Of a DNA stretch of 32,993 bases, positions 1 to 7,628 are shown in pieces (position 1 is the stretch's first letter; each line of letters opens with the position of its first letter). The stretch is from positions 1 through 32,993 of the forward strand of contig JAFGRB010000085.1 in assembly GCA_016935365.1 (NCBI GenBank), given 5' to 3'. This DNA comes from Deltaproteobacteria bacterium (GTDB lineage: Bacteria > Myxococcota > B64-G9). The notes under the pieces are model-generated. The model searched no databases, was not told where the DNA came from, and saw only the letters and a program-made list of their open reading frames with translations. The translations under genes and the position numbers were made by a program.

Positions 1-124
1 TCCCCCTCCCTCGGCCTTCGGCCGGTCCCTCCCGCCAGGGGAGGGACGGATAACACTCTGTGCACATTGGAAAATCCACCTCCCCCTATGACGGGGGAGG
101 TCGGGCGGAGCCCGGGTGGGGGTG
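1..124. repeat. GC-rich extragenic hairpin repeats
   Basis: Noncoding DNA with a chain of inverted repeats: CGGCC/GGCCG (12-16, 20-24), GTCCCTCCC/GGGAGGGAC (25-33, 39-47), ACCTCCCCC/GGGGGAGGT (78-86, 93-101) and GGGC/GCCC (103-106, 110-113). The 76-124 part resembles the short CCTCCCCC..GGGGGAGG..GGTGGGGGTG extragenic palindromes scattered through many GC-rich genomes. That family resemblance is from memory and unproven. It lies upstream of the promoter at 171 and could act as the terminator or boundary of a gene left of the window. Confidence 0.55.
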
Positions 125-170
125 AAAACGCGACAGCGCGGATGCCTCGGATCCTCGGATCCTACCCGGC

Positions 171-199
171 TTGACAGCCCGGATGGTCGCGTGTATCGA
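171..199 (+). promoter_or_regulatory. sigma-70-type promoter for the Fe-S oxidoreductase gene
   Basis: A perfect -35 box TTGACA (171-176) is followed after 17 bases by TATCGA (194-199), a partial -10. Transcription would begin near 206, leaving a short leader and a strong Shine-Dalgarno GGGAGGTGAGGA just before the ATG at 245. An 8-bp tandem repeat (CCTCGGAT twice, 145-160) sits directly upstream of the -35 box. The -10 box is weak, so the call is moderate. Confidence 0.55.
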
Positions 200-244
200 T
201 AGGACCGGCGGCGCAGGACGGCGCTGCTGGGAGGTGAGGAAGAC

Positions 245-2323
245 ATGTTCGTGCAGGTCTTGTCTCAGGCCGGGGTGGAGTTGCCCAGCCGCGTCGTCTA
301 CTGGAACGTGCTGCACCCGCACCTGAAGGTCTACCTGCCGCTCGCGATCACCCTGATCGTGTTCGGTTACGGGGTATGGCGCCGCTTCGCGATCTGGCGG
401 CAGGGCCGCAAGGACCCCCGCATGGATCGCATCGTGGCCAGGACCTGGTGGGCCGGCTGGGACGCGGGCACCCAGCGCCTGCTGCTGCGCGAGTGGGTGG
501 CGGGCATCTCGCACGCCATGCTCTTCTTCGGCTTCGTCGTGCTCTTCATCGGGACCCTGATCGTCATGGTGGAGGCCGATCTCGGCTTCCCCGTGCTGTC
601 CACCCCGAGCTACTTCTACTGGGTATACACCATCACCCTCAACGTCTTCGGCGTGCTGGCCGTCGGCGGTGTCTTGCTGCTCGCCGCGCGCCGCTACGTC
701 TTCCGCTCGCGCTATCTCGACAACAAGCACGACGACTGGATCACGCTGCTGCTCATCTTCGTCATCCTGCTGACCGGCTACTTGCTGCAGGCCTTGAGGC
801 TGGCCGATCTCAAGCCCTGGTGGGCGATCTACTCCTTCGTCTCCTACGGCGTGGCGAAGCTCTTCTTCTGGGATGTGAGCTCCGCGTGGCTGCGCTCGGC
901 CCACGAGGTGGTCTGGTGGACCCACTTCCTGCTCGTGCTCTTCTGGGTGGCTTACATCCCGTTCTCCAAGCTGTGGCACATCTTCGCGGGCTGCCTGGGG
1001 CTGTTCTTCCGCTCCAGCCACCACCGCGGGCGGATATCCAAGGACGACGCGGTCGCGGCCATGGTCGCCGGCGAGGACACGGACGTGGAGAGCTTCGGCG
1101 CGGCGCGGCTGGAGGAGCTGTCCTGGAAGAGCCTGCTCGACGGCGACGCCTGCATCCGCTGCGGGCGCTGCCAGGAGAACTGCCCGGCCAAGCTGACCGA
1201 CAAGCAGCTCAATCCCAAGCAGCTCGTCCAGGACATCAAGGGCCACATGGAGGAGGTCTTTCGGCTGCGCAAGAAGTCGGGCGAGGACGGCGACGGCCGG
1301 CGGAGCTTCCACGGCGATGTGATCAAGGCCGACGTGCTCTGGGCCTGCACCACCTGCCGCGCCTGCGAGGAGAACTGCCCCATGGGCATCGAGCACCTGG
1401 ACATCATCGTGCCGATGCGCCAGTACCTGACCCAGATGGAGACGGCCTTCCCGCAGGAGGTCACCAACGTCTTCAAGGGCATGGAGAACAACAACAACCC
1501 CTGGCAGATCGGCTCGAACAAGCGCTTCGACTGGGCCGAGGGTATGGGGCTCAAGCCCCTGTCCGAGGACCCCGAGCACGAGATCCTCTTCTTCGTGGGC
1601 TGCGCGGGCGCCTTCGACGACCGGGCCATCAAGGTCACCAAGGCCTTCATCAAGCTGCTCCAGGCCGCCGGGGTCAAGTTCGGCTTGCTGGGCATCGAGG
1701 AGGGCTGCTGCGGGGAGACCGCCCGCCGCATCGGCAACGAGTACCTGGCCCAGACGCTGATCGCGCAGAACATCGAGACGCTGAACGGCTACAAGGTCAA
1801 GCGGATCGTGACCACCTGCCCCCACGGCTACAACACCCTCAAGAACGAGTACCCGGACTTCGGCGGCCAGTTCGAGGTGCTGCACCACACCGAGCTGCTG
1901 GCCGAGCTCGTCGCCCAGGGACGGCTCAAGCTCGGAAGCGACGGCGCCGGGCCCGTGACCTTCCACGACTCGTGCTACCTGGGGCGCTACAACAAGGTCT
2001 ACGACGCGCCCCGCAAGGCGCTCCGCGCGGTCCCGGGCCTTGAGCTGAAGGAGGCGGCCAGGCGGAAGCGCAAGGGCTTCTGCTGCGGCGCGGGCGGCGG
2101 CCGCATGTGGATGGAAGAGAATGAAGGCAGCCGCATCAACTCCGAGCGCACCGCCCAGCTGGTCGCCACGGGCGCGAAGACCTTCGCCGTGGCCTGCCCC
2201 TACTGCCTGACGATGATCTCCGACGGCATCAAGGAGAAGGACCTCGACGAGACCCACAAGGTCTTCGACGTGGCCGAGCTGCTGGCCCGCCACCTGCCGG
2301 AGCAGGACCCGAAGAGCACCTGA
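245..2323 (+). CDS. membrane-bound (Fe-S) oxidoreductase, heterodisulfide reductase/CCG-domain family
   Basis: A 692-residue integral membrane electron-transfer protein. Residues 1-260 form about five or six helices of the NarI-like cytochrome b type, with His candidates for heme ligation (H90, H220, H227). Two [4Fe-4S] ferredoxin motifs follow: C303/C306/C309 with C313, and C368/C371/C374 with C378. The C-terminal half has two CCG (DUF224) domains, each ending in a Cys-Cys-Gly (EEGCCG near 490 and GFCCGAGGG near 635), which in HdrB/HdrD bind a noncubane cluster. The architecture matches proteins proposed to move electrons between ETF and menaquinone (EMO/FadF-like). No etf or acyl-CoA dehydrogenase gene is in the window, so the partner is inferred. 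Start chosen from the strong Shine-Dalgarno. It is a single-gene unit with its own promoter. Confidence 0.88.
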   Translation: MFVQVLSQAGVELPSRVVYWNVLHPHLKVYLPLAITLIVFGYGVWRRFAIWRQGRKDPRMDRIVARTWWAGWDAGTQRLLLREWVAGISHAMLFFGFVVLFIGTLIVMVEADLGFPVLSTPSYFYWVYTITLNVFGVLAVGGVLLLAARRYVFRSRYLDNKHDDWITLLLIFVILLTGYLLQALRLADLKPWWAIYSFVSYGVAKLFFWDVSSAWLRSAHEVVWWTHFLLVLFWVAYIPFSKLWHIFAGCLGLFFRSSHHRGRISKDDAVAAMVAGEDTDVESFGAARLEELSWKSLLDGDACIRCGRCQENCPAKLTDKQLNPKQLVQDIKGHMEEVFRLRKKSGEDGDGRRSFHGDVIKADVLWACTTCRACEENCPMGIEHLDIIVPMRQYLTQMETAFPQEVTNVFKGMENNNNPWQIGSNKRFDWAEGMGLKPLSEDPEHEILFFVGCAGAFDDRAIKVTKAFIKLLQAAGVKFGLLGIEEGCCGETARRIGNEYLAQTLIAQNIETLNGYKVKRIVTTCPHGYNTLKNEYPDFGGQFEVLHHTELLAELVAQGRLKLGSDGAGPVTFHDSCYLGRYNKVYDAPRKALRAVPGLELKEAARRKRKGFCCGAGGGRMWMEENEGSRINSERTAQLVATGAKTFAVACPYCLTMISDGIKEKDLDETHKVFDVAELLARHLPEQDPKST

Positions 2324-2377
2324 GCCGGGCAGCCCATTCTGGCGCACGGTTTCGCGGAAGCAGGCGCAGGCTTCACG

Positions 2378-2400
2378 GGTGCAATCATCTTGATTGCACC
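2378..2400. promoter_or_regulatory. palindromic operator candidate of the toxin-antitoxin module
   Basis: A perfect inverted repeat with 10-base arms (GGTGCAATCA and TGATTGCACC) around a 3-base TCT centre, 41 bases before the antitoxin ATG. No T-run follows, so a terminator is less likely. VapBC/FitAB-type complexes bind such palindromes through the antitoxin N-terminal ribbon-helix-helix and repress their own operon. It is also AT-richer than its surroundings. Confidence 0.65.
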
Positions 2401-2440
2401 ACCTCTGCGGTCCGTGTCTGCTAGATGGAGGAGCTGATCG

Positions 2441-2677
2441 ATGCCCAGCGTGACCGCACGCGGCTTGACCGCCAAGGTGATCAGGGGTCTCAAGCTCATG
2501 GCAAAGCGCAACGGCCGCTCCATGGAGGCCGAGATCCGGGTCATTCTCGAGGAAGCAGCCATGGAGCGCGCTGTGCTGCTCGACAGGATCGAGGAGGAGC
2601 TGGACCGCCAGCCTCGTTCGACCACCCGCGTCGAGGTCGATCGGTGGCTAAGAGAGACGCGGGAGCAATCGAGGTGA
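2441..2677 (+). CDS. FitA/VapB-like ribbon-helix-helix antitoxin
   Basis: A 78-residue protein with the short beta-strand then helix-helix pattern of FitA-type antitoxins: MPSVTARGL at the start, then an amphipathic helix and the signature GRSMEAEIRVILEEA (about residues 26-40). The strand would contact DNA in a dimer, and the acidic, Arg-rich tail would wrap the toxin. Start is supported by GGAGGAG about 9 bases upstream. Its stop overlaps the toxin start as GTGA, the usual translational coupling of these modules. Family assignment rests on motif and context. It probably represses the operon through the palindrome at 2378-2400. Confidence 0.82.
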   Translation: MPSVTARGLTAKVIRGLKLMAKRNGRSMEAEIRVILEEAAMERAVLLDRIEEELDRQPRSTTRVEVDRWLRETREQSR

Positions 2678-3081
2678 AGGCGGTCGCCGACACCAACGTC
2701 ATCGCATACTACCTGCTTCGAACCGAGCCCTTCTTCGACCGGATCCGCGAGTTCTGGAGGGCCGCCAGGAAGGTCTTGGCGCCGGACTCGTGGCGAGTCG
2801 AGCTCCTGAACGTCCTGTGGCTGGCCGTCCGGGCGGGCGTGATACGACCCGCTGAAGCCGAGATGCGGCTCCGGTGGGCGGAGAGGCTCGTGACCAGGAC
2901 CTGCCCGCTGAACCATCTCCGATCCGCTGCGCTCCGCCTGTCGCTGGAGTATGACCATCCGGCCTGCGACACCGTGTTCGTCGCCCTGGCGGTCGGGGAG
3001 GGATGCGCGCTGGTGACCTTCGACGAGCGCCTGCTGTCGCGATTCCCCGATCACGCTTGCAGGCCCGAAGACTTGTTGTGA
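2674..3081 (+). CDS. PIN-domain ribonuclease toxin, VapC/FitB-like
   Basis: A 135-residue PIN-domain protein beginning at GTG 2674, inside the stop codon of the antitoxin gene. The four acidic residues expected for Mg-dependent RNA cleavage are visible: D6 (VADTNV), E43 (WRVELLN), D99 (ACDTVFVALA) and D117 (TFDERL). Length is normal for VapC (about 130-140). Known VapC toxins cleave tRNA or rRNA and are neutralised by the cognate antitoxin; the target here cannot be read from sequence. All four catalytic positions are present, so it looks intact. A longer in-frame start at 2425 is unlikely because it would overlap nearly all of the antitoxin gene in another frame. Confidence 0.85.
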   Translation: MKAVADTNVIAYYLLRTEPFFDRIREFWRAARKVLAPDSWRVELLNVLWLAVRAGVIRPAEAEMRLRWAERLVTRTCPLNHLRSAALRLSLEYDHPACDTVFVALAVGEGCALVTFDERLLSRFPDHACRPEDLL

Positions 3082-3084
3082 CGG

Positions 3085-4368
3085 CTATCGGGCCCCGAAG
3101 GCCAGCACCCGCGTCTGCCTGACCTTGCTGGACGAGCCATCGATGCGGATCGTCTGCTGGCGGTACCAGGGGCGGAGCCTGAGCGGAAAGGGACAGCCGG
3201 CGATCGCCTCGCTGTCCAGGTCGGCCAGGTGATGCTGGAGCTCGGTCTCCTGGCGCGTCTTCTGCTCGTCGCCTTCGCAGATGACGTGGCTGCTCTCGGT
3301 CCGGTAGACAGCCAGGATCGCGGCTGCCTTCACGCCGCCCAGCCTCTTCATCGGTCTCAGGCGGTGGCGGACCGTCGCCTCGTCCCTGGTCCAGCGCTCC
3401 GCGAGGTAGGGACCCGCGCGCGCGGTGACCAGGCCGGGCAGGAAGTCGCCGTCGAGGAAGCGGTCGTCCAGCTCGACGTCGGATCCGATGCGGTAGACCA
3501 TGCCTCCGTGCACGAGCGCGCCCTTGCTTGCCCCTTGTGCTTTGCCCTTCGCGTCCGGCCAGAACTCGGAGGTCCGCGCGCGCACCAGCGGCGCTGCGCC
3601 GGGCCAGGCCAGGGCCTCGATCTCCGTCTTGCGGAGCAGGCGGATGACCTTCTGCTCGTCGCCTTCCGCCGATTGCTCGACGAACCAGGCGCCCGGCCGC
3701 GCGTAGGGCACCATGGCTCGCTTCTCGGCGCCGACGCGGCTGTCCGTGCCGAGGCCGGTCAGCACGAGCGTCGAGCCGCCGCGGGCGCCGAAGCCGGAGA
3801 GGGTGACGGACCGCTTCAGCAAGCCGCCGGTGAGGTAGAGCGGCCCCACCGGGGCTGCAATCCAGGTCTCGGTCAGGGGCCCGTCCCGCGGACGGGTGTC
3901 GCGGGTATACCTGCTGCAGCGCCACTTGAATCCGGCCGCGATCAGCTCCTCTTCCCGGGGCGGACCGTCCCCGGGCACCGAGTGGGGGCTGCGCCTCCGA
4001 TCGTCGGGCGGACCGGCCGCGATCTCGAAAGGGATGCTCAGGCCCCTGGCGAGCAGCGGGCGGAGACGGTCGTCTCCGGAGCCGGTGAGCTCGCGGCGGA
4101 TGCGGATGCCCAGCTTGAACGACCGGCTGTCGGCTTCCAGCACGGTCAGCCTCAGCGCGGCCTCGATCTCCTGGCGATCCTTCTGTCGACGCCAGGTCCG
4201 CTGGCTGTGGAACGCGTACTCCACGTAGTCGCCGACCCTGGCCTGGCGCACGTCGCGGGGCTCGGCCGCGAAGGCGGGAGCCGTCTCCCGGGAGGCCGCC
4301 GGGGACGCGCCCGCCAGGCTCGCCAGCAGCCACGCGGCCGAGAGGAGCTTCGCGTGTCGAGTTCTCAT
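3085..4368 (-). CDS. secreted protein of unknown function
   Basis: I do not recognise a family. From ATG at 4368 it encodes 427 residues with a Sec-type signal peptide: MRTRHAK, a hydrophobic stretch LLSAAWLLASLAGA, then a probable Ala-X-Ala-type cut near residue 25. The mature part is soluble, mostly beta-like, with a region around VGDYVEYAFHS and many Arg residues; it has a few scattered Cys. This start was chosen because GCGGAG lies about 6 bases upstream and the signal peptide then begins at residue 1; ATG 4374 is a near-equal alternative, and the ORF stays open to 4533. It lies 79 bases downstream of the diguanylate cyclase on the same strand and may be cotranscribed. It ends 3 bases from the convergent toxin gene. 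Confidence 0.7.
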   Translation of the reverse strand: MRTRHAKLLSAAWLLASLAGASPAASRETAPAFAAEPRDVRQARVGDYVEYAFHSQRTWRRQKDRQEIEAALRLTVLEADSRSFKLGIRIRRELTGSGDDRLRPLLARGLSIPFEIAAGPPDDRRRSPHSVPGDGPPREEELIAAGFKWRCSRYTRDTRPRDGPLTETWIAAPVGPLYLTGGLLKRSVTLSGFGARGGSTLVLTGLGTDSRVGAEKRAMVPYARPGAWFVEQSAEGDEQKVIRLLRKTEIEALAWPGAAPLVRARTSEFWPDAKGKAQGASKGALVHGGMVYRIGSDVELDDRFLDGDFLPGLVTARAGPYLAERWTRDEATVRHRLRPMKRLGGVKAAAILAVYRTESSHVICEGDEQKTRQETELQHHLADLDSEAIAGCPFPLRLRPWYRQQTIRIDGSSSKVRQTRVLAFGAR

Positions 4369-4447
4369 CGCCATCTCCGCAGCTCCGGCCATCTCGGCCG
4401 GTCGGGCGTTGTCGGGAGATGCCGTACTGGGAAGAAGCGAGCGGCGC

Positions 4448-5395
4448 TCACTCCCGCAGCGAGCTCGAGGTGCGGTTGCGCCCGGCGTGCTTGGACTTGT
4501 AGAGGTAGCTGTCCGCCTCTTCGAGCATCTCATGGGGGTTGTGGTAGTTGGCCCGCTCCAGGGTGGCCACGCCCAGCGAGATGGTCACAGGGATGCGCCG
4601 GCCGTCCCACATGAACTTGTGCGTCTCGACCGAGCGGCGGACGCGCTCGGCGGCCACGTAGGCCCGCTTGGCGTCCTGGGCGCGCAGGATGACTGCGAAC
4701 TCCTCGCCGCCGTAGCGCGCGAAGAAGTCCTCGTCGCGCAAGGTGGCGCTGACCACCTCGGCCATGGTCCTCAGGACCATGTCGCCCGCGGCGTGGCCAT
4801 AGGTGTCGTTGACCTGTTTGAAGTGGTCGAGGTCGAACATGATCAGGCTGGTGATCTCGCCGTGTCGCAGCGCATAGCTGAAGTCCGAGCGCAGCTGCTC
4901 CATGAAGCGCTTCTTGTTGTAGATGCCGGTCAGGCCGTCCCGGACCGCCTGCTCGTACTGGTTCTGGTGGAAGGACTCCTCGATGGAGTCCTGGAAGCTG
5001 AACTTCAGGATCGTCGTGGAGCCGATCTGGATCTTGTCGCCGTCCTGGAGCAGGTGGCGCGTGATGCGCACCCCGTTGAAGTAGGTCCCGTTGGTGGAGT
5101 TGAGGTCGCTGATGTAGACGTCGCCGGTCTCGTCGACCTCGATCCGCGCGTGGCGCCTGGAGATGCCCTCGTCGTTGAGGAAGATCTCGCAGTCCTTGGA
5201 ACGGCCGATGTAATCGACGCTGCCGATCGGGAACATCTTGCCGGCCGACTGGCCGGAGATGACCATGAGCGAGGCGCGCCGGCTCTCGAGCTTGGCCGTC
5301 AGGTTCTTGATGCCCTGGATGACCGTGCGGTCGCCGTCGTCTTCCTCGCACTCCTCTTCCAGGTTATAGAAGTCCTTCTCGTCCATAGGGGCCAC
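4448..5395 (-). CDS. FHA-GGDEF diguanylate cyclase
   Basis: A 315-residue cytoplasmic signalling protein. Residues 1-40 are acidic. An FHA phosphothreonine-binding domain follows (about 42-135) with the conserved GR (64-65), SRRH (79-82) and NSTNG (99-103). The GGDEF domain (about 150-310) has DGLTGIYNKKRF, FDLDHFKQVND and the active-site signature GGEEF (229-233). An RxxD inhibitory site, R220-D223, sits exactly five residues before GGEEF. It should therefore make c-di-GMP from two GTP and be product-inhibited. No receiver or membrane sensor is present, so input probably comes through a phosphorylated Ser/Thr kinase target recognised by the FHA domain; no kinase is in the window. FHA-GGDEF pairing is frequent in Myxococcota-type genomes. 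Confidence 0.92.
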   Translation of the reverse strand: MAPMDEKDFYNLEEECEEDDGDRTVIQGIKNLTAKLESRRASLMVISGQSAGKMFPIGSVDYIGRSKDCEIFLNDEGISRRHARIEVDETGDVYISDLNSTNGTYFNGVRITRHLLQDGDKIQIGSTTILKFSFQDSIEESFHQNQYEQAVRDGLTGIYNKKRFMEQLRSDFSYALRHGEITSLIMFDLDHFKQVNDTYGHAAGDMVLRTMAEVVSATLRDEDFFARYGGEEFAVILRAQDAKRAYVAAERVRRSVETHKFMWDGRRIPVTISLGVATLERANYHNPHEMLEEADSYLYKSKHAGRNRTSSSLRE

Positions 5396-5437
5396 GGTCC
5401 GCAGGTGACGGGAGAGCCCAGGAGATTCCAGATCAAA

Positions 5438-5465
5438 AGAATAGCAGATCGAGAGTGCATTTCAA
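5438..5465 (-). promoter_or_regulatory. promoter of the FHA-GGDEF gene
   Basis: Read on the minus strand, TTGAAA (5465-5460) and TATTCT (5443-5438) are separated by 16 bases. They match the sigma-70 consensus at five and four of six positions. The predicted start near 5431 leaves a leader of about 35 bases before the ATG at 5395. The surrounding stretch is noticeably AT-richer than the flanking genes. Confidence 0.6.
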
Positions 5466-5503
5466 ACAAAAACGTGTTCCCCGTGCCAGGCTGCGTAAAA
5501 GCC

Positions 5504-5532
5504 TTGCGGACCGACCGGCTAGGGGATAGGGT
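5504..5532 (+). promoter_or_regulatory. candidate promoter of the efflux operon
   Basis: TTGCGG (5504-5509), a 17-base spacer and TAGGGT (5527-5532) point toward the YIP1-like gene at 5583. It forms the divergent partner of the minus-strand promoter at 5438-5465. The boxes are imperfect, so it is only a candidate. Confidence 0.4.
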
Positions 5533-5582
5533 AGCGCCTGTGTTTTGCACGCTAGAACAACGCCTTGTGCTCTAAGACGGCG

Positions 5583-6257
5583 ATGCAGCTGCGGATCGTG
5601 CTCAGCATCTTCTGGCGCCCCCGGGCGGCCTTCGGCCGCTTGCTCTCGCATCCCAGAGCTTCCGTGGCCATCCTGCTCCTGGTCGGCTGCCTGTGGGCCT
5701 CGCACTGGGCCGTGTACCAGCGGGTGGACGTCGGGGCCATGGAGAGGGCGGTGGCCGTGAGCCTCGCCGAGGAGAGCCCCGGCAAGAGCGTCCCGGACAA
5801 GGAGGTCTGCGAGGAAGCGCAGCGGCGGTTGGCCGCCTACCGGATCCTGGGCTATCCGGCCATCGGTGTGGGCGTCCTGGTGGCCCTGGCGCCGGCCAGC
5901 CTGCTCTTCTATCTCCTGCTCGGCGCCTGGGGTGAGGGGCTGGGCTTCCGGCGCTGCTATCGAATGCTGGCCCATGCATGCCTGCCGCTGGGATTGCGCC
6001 AGCTGCTCGCCTTGCCGGTCATCTTCTCCTACCCGTCCATCCACCCCCTGGCGACCCGGGGCCTGTTCAAGACCGATCTGGCTTCGGCGCTCGGTCAGGC
6101 CGCCTTTCCCGTAGCCAGCTGGCTGGACCCCTTCTGGATCTGGATGGCGGTGCTGGTGGTACTGGCCGGTCGGGCCATGGGCCGGGGAAGGCTGCGGTCC
6201 ATGATCGTCGGCTTGGTCTTCTTCGGGCTCTTCGGCCTGCTGGGCCAGGTGGTGTGA
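5583..6257 (+). CDS. YIP1-family-like integral membrane protein
   Basis: A 224-residue polytopic membrane protein. The N-terminus (SIFWRPRAAFGRLLSHPRAS) fits the short cytoplasmic arm seen in bacterial YIP1 proteins. A hydrophobic segment at about 25-45 is followed by a soluble loop with VPDKEVCEEAQRRL, and then four further helices. The pattern ASWLDPFWIWMAVLVVLAG near residue 182 resembles the family's conserved penultimate helix. Function in bacteria is unknown. It is the first gene of a tight exporter operon, ending 15 bases before the TolC-like gene, so a role in assembly or membrane organisation of the exporter is plausible but inferred. Start ATG 5583 is preferred to an in-frame TTG at 5565. 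Confidence 0.72.
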   Translation: MQLRIVLSIFWRPRAAFGRLLSHPRASVAILLLVGCLWASHWAVYQRVDVGAMERAVAVSLAEESPGKSVPDKEVCEEAQRRLAAYRILGYPAIGVGVLVALAPASLLFYLLLGAWGEGLGFRRCYRMLAHACLPLGLRQLLALPVIFSYPSIHPLATRGLFKTDLASALGQAAFPVASWLDPFWIWMAVLVVLAGRAMGRGRLRSMIVGLVFFGLFGLLGQVV

Positions 6258-6272
6258 GTGAGGAGGCGGAGC

Positions 6273-7628
6273 ATGGGGCCTCGGAGAGTGTGCCTGATCC
6301 TGATCGCCGCGCTGGGCGCTGGAGCGGCCAGGGCCGAGCAGCCCATGCGCCTGGCCGAATGCGTGCGCGAGGCCCTGGCTCGCAATCCCCGGCTCGGGGT
6401 GGCCCGGGCGGGCCTCTCGGCCGCCCAGGCCGGGCGCATCGCTGCCAGGGCGGCCTATCTCCCGCGGCTGACCGTCGAGTCGTCCGACTCCTACTACTTC
6501 GTCGGCCAGAAGGAGTCGATCTACATCGAGGGCCAGGGCGTGCCCTACGAGCGGGAGGCGTATCACGACGACCTGCACGGCTTCGGCCTCTATCTGAGCC
6601 AGACGCTCTTCGACGGCGGCGTCTACTGGCTCCAGCCGCGCCGGGCGGATGCCGAGCTCGCCCGCAGCCAGCTCGAGATGGCCGCCACGACGGAGCAGCT
6701 GGTCCTGGCCGTCGTCGAGAGCTTCCACCTGCTGGGCAGGGCCCTGCACGAGGAGCGGGTGCTGCAGGCCTCGCTCGATCTGAGCCGGGCGCAGCTGGAG
6801 CTGGCCCGCGAGCGGCATCGGCTGGGCGATGCGTCCAAGGTGGACGTCTCGCGCGCGCGGGTGAGCGTGGGCGAGGATCGGATCGCCCTGGAGCGCCAGC
6901 GCGCGGCGCTGGACCAGGCCAGAGAGGAGCTCAACCTGGCCATGGGCCGCATGCCGGATGCGCCGCTGGAGATCGCGCAGCCGGCCGGTTTCGAGGACGA
7001 GAGCCCGCCGCTGCCGGCCGGGCCGGCGCGCGGCCCAGTGCGCATCGAGGATCACATCGTGCTGCAGCTCCAGCGCGCGGCCGAGCGGGTGGCGGAGCTG
7101 GACGAGGAGATCGCCGAGGCCGGCTGGTGGCCGACGGTCACGGGGCACATCAGCTACTCCAGGCAGGACCCGGAGTTCTACAAGGTCTACTCGCGCTTCG
7201 ACGAGCTCTTCACGCTCAACTTCGGCCTGCGGATCGTCTATCCGCTCTTCGAGGGCTTCGCGCTCGAGGCCCGGATCGAGACGGCCCGCGCGCAGGCCGA
7301 GCGGGTCCGCAGCCAGCGCGCACTCGCCGAGCAGGACCTCGGGGCGCAGCGCATCCGCGCCGAGCGCCAGATCGAGCGCCTGCAGCGGATCTACGGGGTG
7401 GAGGCCGACAACGTGACCGCGGCCGCCGACTCCTTGACCCTGGCCCAGGAGCGCTACGCGGTCGGCGAGGGGACCGCGCTCGAGATCCGGGACGCCCAGC
7501 TGGCCGTGACCCGCGCCCGGCTGGCCCGGGTCCAGACACGTTTCGACCTGCTGATCGCGACCGCCCGGCTGCAGTACGCCCGCGGCGAGCTCGCGGACAC
7601 CTACATCGAGGACGGGGACAGCCCATGA
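6273..7628 (+). CDS. TolC-family outer-membrane efflux protein
   Basis: A 451-residue outer-membrane factor forming the channel of a tripartite exporter. It starts with a signal peptide (MGPRRVCLILIAALGAGAARAEQ, cleaved near residue 22). Two similar halves follow, as in all TolC relatives, with long amphipathic helices rich in Ala, Leu, Glu and Arg: LAECVREALARNPRLGVARAG near the start and LTLAQERYAVGEGTALEIRD near the end. The length fits the family. ATG 6273 is chosen because GGAGG lies 6 bases upstream; GTG 6258 is an in-frame alternative. Its stop overlaps the adaptor start by ATGA (7625-7628), indicating coupled translation. Confidence 0.92.
   Translation: MGPRRVCLILIAALGAGAARAEQPMRLAECVREALARNPRLGVARAGLSAAQAGRIAARAAYLPRLTVESSDSYYFVGQKESIYIEGQGVPYEREAYHDDLHGFGLYLSQTLFDGGVYWLQPRRADAELARSQLEMAATTEQLVLAVVESFHLLGRALHEERVLQASLDLSRAQLELARERHRLGDASKVDVSRARVSVGEDRIALERQRAALDQAREELNLAMGRMPDAPLEIAQPAGFEDESPPLPAGPARGPVRIEDHIVLQLQRAAERVAELDEEIAEAGWWPTVTGHISYSRQDPEFYKVYSRFDELFTLNFGLRIVYPLFEGFALEARIETARAQAERVRSQRALAEQDLGAQRIRAERQIERLQRIYGVEADNVTAAADSLTLAQERYAVGEGTALEIRDAQLAVTRARLARVQTRFDLLIATARLQYARGELADTYIEDGDSP

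Noticed and set aside
86..2347. A 753-codon open frame antisense to the Fe-S oxidoreductase
   Set aside because: It is the mirror of a well-conserved gene; its composition (Gly, Ala, Val, Asp, Leu, Arg without domains) is typical of antisense frames in GC-rich DNA.
5978..7624. Possible long N-terminal extension of the adaptor gene reading through the TolC-like gene
   Set aside because: The real start is ATG 7625, which overlaps the TolC stop and begins the membrane anchor helix; the upstream frame is meaningless Arg/Ala/Gly-rich sequence.
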